Virus record (IMG/VR): IMGVR_UViG_3300007777_000003
Coordinates: 1 to 27,584 of that record
Reading direction: 5' to 3' (one strand)
DNA: 27,584 bases
Source of the DNA: a virus
Positions 21,561 through 27,584 of the stretch are shown here, piece after piece; the first letter of the stretch is position 1, and each line of letters opens with the position of its first letter. The notes beneath the pieces were generated by a model. The model made no database searches and was not told where the DNA came from. It worked only from the letters and a program-made list of their open reading frames with translations. The position numbers were made by a program, and so were the translations under genes.

Positions 21561-23320
21561 TGCTGCATCATATCCATTTCTTCAACTCCACCTGCTCCGG
21601 GGTCTACCTGTCCTTCAGCACCTAACTGCTGTTCTGCTGCCTGCTGCAACCTAGCTGTCTCAAGCTGCTCTGCGACTGCTACGTTCTCCTCGAAGAGATT
21701 GTAGGCCTGTAGGTCTAGCTGCTCATCCATCAGACGTGCAATCTCCTTACCTGAGAAGTGGACTGCTACATCCTGTCGCTGACCAATAGGACTTCCAAGG
21801 AAAGAGTTAAGGTCCTGTACTAACTTAGCCTTAGCTGCGAAGTGCCTTGCACCTTTAGGCTTGAGCTGTCCTGTAGCCTTGAGGTCATCTGCATTGATAC
21901 TAATGAACTGTACAACACTAGCATCCTTACCAATCATACGCTCAAGACTAGGCTCTGCGCCTGCATGGAGCTTAGCGATACGGAACATCTCATTAACCAG
22001 CGGCTCTAGGAAGGTCTCCTCAAAGTGTGTAATCTTATTCTGGAAGATACGTGCGGCTGCATTCTGTAGCTGCTGTACTTCAAAGGCAGTCTTCTCACCG
22101 GGGGTACGGATACCCATAGCTTCCTTAGGTGCTCCAGCGAACTCTTCCATCCTACGTTCAAGTGCATCAATCTGGAAGTCTGCATTAAGGGCTGTAGTAT
22201 CTGGATGGAGGTACTGTACACTACCCTCAGCCCCTACGTAGATGTCCTCACCCTTAGCGAAGTCAGGGACATCACCAGCAATAATCTTAACAGGGTTAGC
22301 TATCTGGTCAAAGATGTCAGCCCTAAGATTCTCTAGGTGGTCGATGCGGTACTGCATACCTACTAGGTTAGCCAGTGGGCCCATAGCAATCAGGTTGTCT
22401 GGGCGAGTCCTCCAACCAGTATGCACCTTGAAGGTGACACCTGATACGTTACGGACGATATGTGTACCATCAACAACTGTAATGGTACGGTCCTCCAACA
22501 GCTCACCTGTAGCTGCATTGTAGATAGTACCCTCGAACTCAATAATCTCTACTAGGCCTGAGGTTATGTACTGCTCATACGTACCGAAGCCATCAATGCT
22601 GATGCCATCATACTTGTTCCTATCCTTAGTACCCATAGTGCTGTACCGAATACGTCTATCCTTGAGATAGGTAACGATGTCCATATTGTAGCGTAGGCTA
22701 GGGTTATCCTTAGCTTCACGTTCAAGTTCTCCAAGGTTCTTAAGAACCCTTGTGATAGTAGGAGACTTCTTGAAGGAGGTAGCTGTGATGTCGAACACCA
22801 CATCATAAGGTGACTTACGGATAGCCTTAGGGCCACTGTACAGTACTGTCTCAGTACCATCCTCTTCCTTACGCTTCTCTACTACATACTCAGTACTGGC
22901 AATCACATTACCATAATCAATGTAGTCATAGATTAAGTCTGATACCGTAGCCCTGAAGTTACTGGCATCTAGGCGGTTACGCATGTAGTTCTGTATGATT
23001 AGTTTAGTCTTAGCTGTAACACTATCCTTATCTGCACCTACCCAAGACAACCAGTTATCATTAGGGAAGAGTGCTGCCATGTAGTTAGCATGTAGGTTAT
23101 CCCGTAGCTGTGTCAGTTTAGGTAAGGTAGTTGAGTTGGAATGCTTGAGTGAACCAGTAGATGTGCCACGGGTATCAGTAGCAAACAGGAAGTCTCTAGT
23201 CTCCTTCCACTCTGCTTCTGCTCCAGCCCTAGCTGACTTCCAGCGTGTCCAAGTGTCCACAATCTGAGATGCCAGATGGTCTGCGTCCTGCCATTGTTCT
23301 AAGTCTAGTGTGTCTGCCAT
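21557..23320 (-). CDS. portal (head-tail connector) protein
   Basis: The 587-aa product has the portal-type layout: an N-terminal helical part (W-T-R-W-K-S-A-R-A-G-A-E-A-E-W), an N-D-N-W-L-S-W block, a wing, and a stem/clip block R-T-P-G-E-K-T-A-F-E-V-Q-Q-L-Q-N-A-A, then a Gln/Glu-rich C terminus with V-D-P-G-A-G-G. T7 gp8 is 536 aa. It forms the dodecameric ring for DNA entry and exit. It lies directly after terminase (1 nt from the TerL stop). Dyad copy 8 encodes V-L-K-N here. Confidence 0.88.
   Translation of the reverse strand: MADTLDLEQWQDADHLASQIVDTWTRWKSARAGAEAEWKETRDFLFATDTRGTSTGSLKHSNSTTLPKLTQLRDNLHANYMAALFPNDNWLSWVGADKDSVTAKTKLIIQNYMRNRLDASNFRATVSDLIYDYIDYGNVIASTEYVVEKRKEEDGTETVLYSGPKAIRKSPYDVVFDITATSFKKSPTITRVLKNLGELEREAKDNPSLRYNMDIVTYLKDRRIRYSTMGTKDRNKYDGISIDGFGTYEQYITSGLVEIIEFEGTIYNAATGELLEDRTITVVDGTHIVRNVSGVTFKVHTGWRTRPDNLIAMGPLANLVGMQYRIDHLENLRADIFDQIANPVKIIAGDVPDFAKGEDIYVGAEGSVQYLHPDTTALNADFQIDALERRMEEFAGAPKEAMGIRTPGEKTAFEVQQLQNAAARIFQNKITHFEETFLEPLVNEMFRIAKLHAGAEPSLERMIGKDASVVQFISINADDLKATGQLKPKGARHFAAKAKLVQDLNSFLGSPIGQRQDVAVHFSGKEIARLMDEQLDLQAYNLFEENVAVAEQLETARLQQAAEQQLGAEGQVDPGAGGVEEMDMMQQ
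22736..22747. repeat. dispersed dyad copy 8 (GTTCTTAAGAAC, perfect palindrome)
   Basis: Context AAGGTTCTTAAGAACCCTT in the portal gene, with extra flanking symmetry (CAAGG ... CCTTG). Spaced 3753 bp from copy 7. A half-site GTTCTTAA occurs 1837 bp further on at 24573. Confidence 0.8.
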
Positions 23321-23321
23321 C

Positions 23322-24893
23322 TTATCTCATTCCTCCGAATCTTGAAGTAGCTACTACTACGTTGCTCTCTGTGTTGTTTAATGTTCTTCTCTTGCTTGGT
23401 GGTCTAGCGAAGTCAATCGCTGAGGCCAAGGCATCTTTCATATCATCATGTGCAGGTCGGCTCTTACGTACCTCTTCCTCTAGCTGCTGACAAGCACCGC
23501 CACGGAAATGCCACATCTTCCTGTTCTCATATCGAGGTGTAAGGATGCTATGCATTCTCTCTACCTTACTACCCTGATACCGTGGGTTGTATTCATCAAT
23601 GGCAAAGTAAATACCATCCTCACCCATGTAGGTCTTGAACTGTTCTATCACAGCCTTCTGACCTGCACTGACCTCACATCGCAGCTTACCGAAGTCCCAC
23701 CTAGTGTAGGAGGCTAAGGCCCTGTCGAACATCTCACGGTAGCTGCTAGTCTTGAATCTCTCGACATCCAGTACGTAGATGTTATGGTCTTCATCAATAC
23801 CTATCACTGCAATGGCTGAGTAATCTGCCATCTTTGCAACAGAGAATGCGAAGTCCATTGCGGCTACTACGTTCAACCTCTTGTTGCCTAAGTACCATTG
23901 CCCTTGCTTAGATACTAGATGTTCTTTGTTGTAGTACTGTACCCACTCTAACTGTACAGGTGCGTTGCTGCTATCGTTAGGGTCATTGTAGTATTGGGCA
24001 AAGAACTGATGACGGTCAACATACTTAGCCCTCTTACGTGCCAGTGTTGCAGCATCGAACCCAAAGTACTTACCGTCCTCCCTAGCCATTCGGGGCCATA
24101 GATACGTACCACTACCATTCCTTTCTGGACTATCTTCAACAGACTTCTCAAATACTTCATATACTTTCTCCGAACTTGTACATACTCCTTTAGAGTCATA
24201 GATTTCTTCTTCTAGGTCTAGCATTGTACTGTATAGGTCACGAGCATCGTACCTAGTACCTACTACCCATTCCCTTGCCTCTGTCGTTTCAATAGAGGAG
24301 AGCTGTGAATACATGGAGGCTACCTTGTTCCTACCCTCATTAGTATTAACATTGTTAGGGACCACTACATCATCAAGGGCAGCTACGTTACAGTGGAAGC
24401 CAGTGATGTTAGTGGTGAGACCTGCAGCGAAGACTGTACTATCACGTACCCCTTCCTTACTCCTAAGTGGATGGTCTACTGCTATCTCTGTAGCTGACCA
24501 CTTCTCCCTCTTACCTTCAATAGGGTTGACCATCTCAGGCCAGTACCGTTGGTATATCTTACTGGAGATGATGTTCTTAATAGCGTAGAGCTGCTTCTCT
24601 GCCAGTGCAGATGTAGCTGATACGTACAGGATAGTGATAGCAGGGTTACGTGTAATCTCCCAAGCCACACGTACAGCAAGGCAGTGAGACTTCTGGTGGT
24701 CACGAGGGAACAGACACAGTTGGTTATCCTTAGCATCAGGTCTAGTCCACCACTTGAACAGGGCCTCATGGATAGGACCATAGACACGATGGGGACCTAC
24801 AAGACGGGCGAAGGTGAGGAGGTCTTTCTCCGCAGCCTTACGAATACTCTCTTTAGTCATACCTACCATCTTAGTTAAATACCCTCTTCGCAT
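23322..24893 (-). CDS. terL: terminase large subunit (DNA maturase B)
   Basis: About 523 aa. ATPase: F-P-R-D-H-Q-K-S (about 62-69) is a variant Walker A as in T7-like maturases, A-L-D-D-V-V (about 172-177) is Walker B. Nuclease (RNase H fold): A-M-D-F-A-F (Asp near 347), R-C-E-V (Glu near 407), and H-D-D-M-K-D (Asp near 484 and 487). The enzyme pumps and cuts concatemeric DNA. Start is uncertain: ATG 24893 is taken. A TTG at 24902 and ATGs at 24869 and 24860 are in frame, the first two overlapping the small-subunit end. No start has an ideal SD. Confidence 0.9.
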   Translation of the reverse strand: MRRGYLTKMVGMTKESIRKAAEKDLLTFARLVGPHRVYGPIHEALFKWWTRPDAKDNQLCLFPRDHQKSHCLAVRVAWEITRNPAITILYVSATSALAEKQLYAIKNIISSKIYQRYWPEMVNPIEGKREKWSATEIAVDHPLRSKEGVRDSTVFAAGLTTNITGFHCNVAALDDVVVPNNVNTNEGRNKVASMYSQLSSIETTEAREWVVGTRYDARDLYSTMLDLEEEIYDSKGVCTSSEKVYEVFEKSVEDSPERNGSGTYLWPRMAREDGKYFGFDAATLARKRAKYVDRHQFFAQYYNDPNDSSNAPVQLEWVQYYNKEHLVSKQGQWYLGNKRLNVVAAMDFAFSVAKMADYSAIAVIGIDEDHNIYVLDVERFKTSSYREMFDRALASYTRWDFGKLRCEVSAGQKAVIEQFKTYMGEDGIYFAIDEYNPRYQGSKVERMHSILTPRYENRKMWHFRGGACQQLEEEVRKSRPAHDDMKDALASAIDFARPPSKRRTLNNTESNVVVATSRFGGMR

Positions 24894-25434
24894 CTTCCTC
24901 AAGCTCTGACTTAATCAAGGCCTGCTTCTTACGTTCACTGTCTACCTCAGACTTACTAGGGCGGCCACGCTTAGGTCCTTTACCCCCGTCAGCCCAGCCA
25001 CGGTCTGCTAACCACTTAGCTGACGCTGGTGTATCCATCTTACGCATCTTACTAATACTCTCAACAGAGAGTGCAACCTCTACCTCCTCCACCCACTCCT
25101 CCAAGTGTGGGGCGAGGGCACGACCAGACCATAGCTTCTTCCACTGTTTCCAGTTACCGATGGTACGCATACAAGTAGTATAACCTGTAGGGTCCATGTC
25201 CTCCTTAAACAGTTTGTATAGGCTAACGTACTTACCCTTGTCCCAACGTGCAAGAGTAAACAGAGGCTCCCACCCACTAGCCTTAGCTGCAGCAGATAGT
25301 GTCTCAATGAAGAGGGAGGTGGTACGCATAACCCCCATACCATCCACGAATGTACGGGAGTCACCTAAGGTAACTTCCTCCATAGGATGTTCCCATTCAA
25401 GTTCTTCTAGCTTAGAGTATTCGATTGCTGCCAT
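24871..25434 (-). CDS. terS: terminase small subunit (DNA maturase A)
   Basis: The 187-aa product lies directly upstream of the large subunit. Its C-terminal part (A-S-A-K-W-L-A-D-R-G-W, about 137-147, then K-R-G-R-P-S-K, 155-161) is a form I know from phage small terminases; K-R-G-R-P is an AT-hook-like core that could grip the DNA minor groove. The N-terminal and middle parts are helical. It recognises phage DNA for packaging. AAAGGAG precedes the ATG. Family call rests on context plus the C-terminal pattern. Confidence 0.78.
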   Translation of the reverse strand: MAAIEYSKLEELEWEHPMEEVTLGDSRTFVDGMGVMRTTSLFIETLSAAAKASGWEPLFTLARWDKGKYVSLYKLFKEDMDPTGYTTCMRTIGNWKQWKKLWSGRALAPHLEEWVEEVEVALSVESISKMRKMDTPASAKWLADRGWADGGKGPKRGRPSKSEVDSERKKQALIKSELEEDAKRVFN

Positions 25435-25482
25435 CTATTAGTGTCTCCTTTATTACTACTTACTTACTTCCCTAGCCCTTAC

Positions 25483-25845
25483 TTACTTCTTACCGACTAG
25501 GTGGGCAAGGAAGTAGAAACCTACAATGATACTGAACGGCTGCATGACCACATCGGTTAGAAACGTAAGTGTGAAGGAAGCGTACTCAGTTGCCCCCAGA
25601 GCCTTCGCAACCAGTACAGTAATACCTACTATCATCCACATAGCTACAACAGCCACAGCGATGATTCTACGGGCAATGGACTGCTTCTGTGTTACACGGG
25701 CATACTCAATCTTCCAATCAAGTATCTTCTGGGAGGCAACACTCTTCTCTTCATCAGTAAAGAAGAGGGCATCGCCTGTAGCGATAACTGCATCCACTGC
25801 CTTCTCAACACTCTTAGGTGCCCCGAACAACCACTCGAATCCCAT
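25483..25845 (-). CDS. holin, 3TM-type (120 aa)
   Basis: The ATG shares its A with the endolysin stop (TGATG); a GTG three bases upstream is the other possible start. An amphipathic N-terminal half (V-E-K-A-V-D-A-V-I-A-T-G-D, F-T-D-E-E-K) is followed by two strong hydrophobic segments (I-I-A-V-A-V-V-A-M-W-M-I-V-G-I and F-S-I-I-V-G-F-Y-F-L-A). This order is that of the 'holin of 3TMs' family found in phages and gene transfer agents. It would permeabilise the inner membrane to free the endolysin. Confidence 0.72.
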   Translation of the reverse strand: MGFEWLFGAPKSVEKAVDAVIATGDALFFTDEEKSVASQKILDWKIEYARVTQKQSIARRIIAVAVVAMWMIVGITVLVAKALGATEYASFTLTFLTDVVMQPFSIIVGFYFLAHLVGKK

Positions 25846-26252
25846 CACCGACCATCCTTAATCATCTTACATACTTCCTCAGCTCTACTACCAACCTGCT
25901 TGTACCAGAGACTATCCCTAGCCTCAGATGCAGCTTCGACATAGTCCCCTGCTTCCATAGCCATTATCATCCTACGGAATCCAGAGAACCTTGGAAGTCC
26001 GAGGTTGAACATCATATCAATCATGGCATTCTTCCTGACAGTGTTCAACCTATGGAACCACTCAAAGGTGTGGAGTGCATCCATACATGCCTCCACATCC
26101 TCCTCCAGCATAGTCATAGCGATGTCTTCGGAGATACCGTTGTCATCTAGGTTATGTCCTACACCTATCGTCAGCTTACCTTCAGAGCAGCGATACGGCT
26201 GCAAGCGTAGGCCTTCGTGTCTGATTAACATTTCATATACAGTCTCAGCCAT
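25845..26252 (-). CDS. GH24 endolysin (T4-type lysozyme)
   Basis: The 135-aa product has the glycoside hydrolase 24 active-site block: H-E-G-L-R-L at the N terminus with Glu13, then Cys22, then Thr28 in S-E-G-K-L-T-I-G-V-G-H. This is the E-8-C-5-T form, in which Cys replaces the Asp20 of T4 lysozyme. The C-terminal M-M-F-N-L-G-L-P-R-F and F-R-R-M lobe is also conserved. It cuts peptidoglycan. No signal peptide, so release needs a holin. Start at 26252 is behind GGAGAG; upstream in-frame codons overlap the holin gene. Confidence 0.9.
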   Translation of the reverse strand: MAETVYEMLIRHEGLRLQPYRCSEGKLTIGVGHNLDDNGISEDIAMTMLEEDVEACMDALHTFEWFHRLNTVRKNAMIDMMFNLGLPRFSGFRRMIMAMEAGDYVEAASEARDSLWYKQVGSRAEEVCKMIKDGR

Positions 26253-26442
26253 TACTCTCTCTCCGTTCCTTGTATGCTTTGTACTTACCATGTCCGTACT
26301 CTACGAACCTAACCATGTACCATATAACTGCACATAGTGCGGCAATCTCTGGCATCCATTCCAATACAGCTAATGCTGTAGCCCCTGCTGCTAAGACATC
26401 TGTCCCATGCTTAACTGCGTTAGCGTCCATTGTTCCTATCAT
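26245..26442 (-). CDS. class II-type holin candidate (65 aa)
   Basis: Start ATG 26442 is preceded by AAGGAAG; ATG 26430 with AGGA is also possible. The product has a short acidic/polar start, a hydrophobic helix (L-A-A-G-A-T-A-L-A-V-L), then W-M-P-E-I-A-A-L-C-A-V-I-W-Y-M-V-R and a basic tail (K-Y-K-A-Y-K-E-R-R). The P-E-I-A-A-L...I-W pattern and length are those of small phage holins next to lysozymes (T7 gp17.5 is 67 aa). It overlaps the endolysin start. Confidence 0.68.
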   Translation of the reverse strand: MIGTMDANAVKHGTDVLAAGATALAVLEWMPEIAALCAVIWYMVRFVEYGHGKYKAYKERRESNG

Positions 26443-26638
26443 CCTGTCTTCCTTTGTATGGCGTGTCCTCAGCCGCTCGTTCTGTTTCCCATATATACCC
26501 TCCAACAAAGAAGGCTGTTGTTGTCGCTATCAACAGTAAGTGCTCACGCTGGTAGAGTAGTGTGAATGCAGTTGCCATGAATAGGATAAAGATGCTCACC
26601 CCATAGAGGAGAGCACCTATAAATAAACGTACCCTCAC
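26420..26638 (-). CDS. two-TM small protein, GTG start (72 aa)
   Basis: GTG at 26638 overlaps the fibre-gene stop (GTGA). Two hydrophobic segments (L-F-I-G-A-L-L-Y-G-V-S-I-F-I-L-F and L-L-L-I-A-T-T-T-A-F-F-V-G-G-Y-I) are separated by Y-Q-R-E-H; the C-terminal tail is charged. It lies at the head of the lysis cassette and could be an antiholin, a second holin or a lysis-timing factor. No family recognised. Spanin genes were not found. Confidence 0.62.
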   Translation of the reverse strand: MRVRLFIGALLYGVSIFILFMATAFTLLYQREHLLLIATTTAFFVGGYIWETERAAEDTPYKGRQDDRNNGR

Positions 26639-27584
26639 CGGAACCCTTCTACTACTGCATCATTAAGTGTCTCAGTATATGCCCGAAGGTTACGCACTGC
26701 CATGTTGTTTCCGCCCAAGGCTTTAGCAATCTGGAGAAATGTGGTGGCAGTGAAGTCGCCATCATACGGAACTGCTGTGACGTGCGTAAACACATCGCCA
26801 TTTGACAAGTTGGCGTATGACAGTTGCAGCGTGTTTGCTGCTACATTAGCGCGAACCATCAGAATTATACTGTCGCCCCTATCCCACACTGGCAGATTAG
26901 CTGCCGTGAAGTTTGTGCTGTCAAACACCGCTATCTGTGTAAGAGCTACTGATGCTCTGTGGTACAGCAGGGACGATCCGCCAGCCAGGTCAATAATTGT
27001 ATGTGTGGCAAACGCCAAATCCCCACTCGCAAACTCCGGCACCATGCCGATGACATAAGTTAAATCACCACCCGTAGGAATCCTGCTGCCTGCCAGTGCC
27101 CACTTGAGAGAGCCGAGGCCTTCGGAGCGTGAAGCTGCTGTGTATGTGGAAAGCACGCCAAGCTCTGCCTGATAGCCCCATACGTTGATTGCACCTGCTA
27201 ATGCGTCCGATGAGTTCCGGATGTAAATTTTTGAATCAACAACAGTGGATGTGAAGGTGAAATCAAAACGCTCTATACTTGATGTTGTTGTGAAGTCAGC
27301 AGATGCCATCACGCCGTCTGTAGAATTGTATGCGATTAACTGAAAGCCCTTCCCTGCCGTGCTTTCGCTAGCATATACAGACAATGTGGTCTGACCTACG
27401 GGCAATACAGTGTTTAACGCAAGCTTAGACGCTGTAAGCGCATCGAACGTCACTCGGTCAGATGTAGTCGTCCCATCTGGTGAAGTTGCCACATTAGCAA
27501 CGGGGAGCGTAGTCATATTCGTCGCCGTCCATGTTGTGAAATCTTCTGGGCTTGTGCAGTAGTTAGTTGTAGCACCCTCACTCA
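26635..27584 (-). CDS. tail fibre / receptor-binding protein, C-terminal part (N terminus beyond window)
   Basis: The frame is open to the right edge; the ATG at 27516 is internal, because the upstream codons continue without a stop (S-E-G-A-T-T-N-Y-C...D-F-T-T-W-T-A-T-N). That segment and the following A-P/S-P-D-G-T-T-T-S-D-R-V pattern match the galactose-binding-like carbohydrate modules of phage fibres, followed by a second beta-rich domain. It should bind the host surface. The DNA is more GC-rich and CpG-rich than the other genes and holds the only GATC noted in the window (26975), so this end may be recently acquired. The stop overlaps the next gene. Confidence 0.75.
   Translation of the reverse strand, partial: SEGATTNYCTSPEDFTTWTATNMTTLPVANVATSPDGTTTSDRVTFDALTASKLALNTVLPVGQTTLSVYASESTAGKGFQLIAYNSTDGVMASADFTTTSSIERFDFTFTSTVVDSKIYIRNSSDALAGAINVWGYQAELGVLSTYTAASRSEGLGSLKWALAGSRIPTGGDLTYVIGMVPEFASGDLAFATHTIIDLAGGSSLLYHRASVALTQIAVFDSTNFTAANLPVWDRGDSIILMVRANVAANTLQLSYANLSNGDVFTHVTAVPYDGDFTATTFLQIAKALGGNNMAVRNLRAYTETLNDAVVEGFR

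Noticed and set aside
26443-26508. N-terminal extension of the class II-type holin from an upstream in-frame start
   Set aside because: It would overlap the 2-TM gene by nearly 90 nt and add a charged segment not fitting a holin; ATG 26442 has a good SD.
27514-27516. ATG as start of the tail-fibre gene
   Set aside because: The same frame continues upstream to the window edge without a stop and encodes a recognisable carbohydrate-module start, so this Met is internal.
1-27584. CRISPR arrays, insertion sequences, tRNA genes, attachment sites
   Set aside because: None seen on either strand; the dispersed palindromes are far apart and not array-like.

Overview
This window is part of a lytic-type tailed-phage genome with short-tailed (podovirus) architecture. 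The left 5.9 kb is a rightward, tightly overlapped cluster of early/middle genes. The rest is a leftward late operon carrying the full T7-style head, connector, internal-virion, lysis and packaging set. No T7-type RNA polymerase, integrase or tRNA is visible here. A T7-like structural module with no single-subunit RNA polymerase in view, plus a bacterial-type sigma factor, recalls marine podoviruses such as VpV262 and SIO1. That placement rests on memory of gene order, not on a search. The host cannot be read directly. Near-total absence of GATC is compatible with a Dam-positive gammaproteobacterium, but this is only inference.

Left region (1-5896, + strand): the end of an unknown gene, a PD-(D/E)XK exonuclease, a DUF3310 protein, a GIY-YIG/SegE-like nuclease, a small membrane protein, a metallophosphoesterase, a run of tiny ORFs (several under 60 aa), a sigma-70-family factor, a 31-aa membrane peptide and two unknown proteins. 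Neighbouring genes mostly overlap by a few bases (ATGA-type junctions) or are spaced by a few bases, as in one translationally coupled transcript.

Right region (5853-27584, - strand, read from high to low coordinates): an incomplete tail fibre, a 2-TM protein, a class II-type holin, a GH24 endolysin, a 3TM-type holin, small and large terminase, portal, an unknown 88-aa protein, scaffold, major capsid, a probable capsid-associated protein, tail tubular A, a 72-aa protein, tail tubular B, a GNAT acetyltransferase, and internal virion proteins of 154, 1605, 762 and 437 aa. The last carries an HExxH metallopeptidase motif. The two transcription units converge and overlap by 44 bp at 5853-5896. 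A strong sigma-70-type promoter precedes the scaffold gene. A strand-asymmetric hairpin lies just after the capsid genes, where T7 has its T-phi terminator.

Most notable DNA-level signal: eight copies of a 12-bp dyad, GTTCYYRRGAAC, are dispersed through the window in all three reading-frame phases and once between genes. The first five are spaced 1.80-1.94 kb apart. By chance about 0.03 copies would be expected. No function is known to me. Operator/stoperator-like, nick-site or structural roles are all possible. The second global signal is GATC avoidance: one copy was found by eye in 27.6 kb, inside the compositionally different tail-fibre gene.
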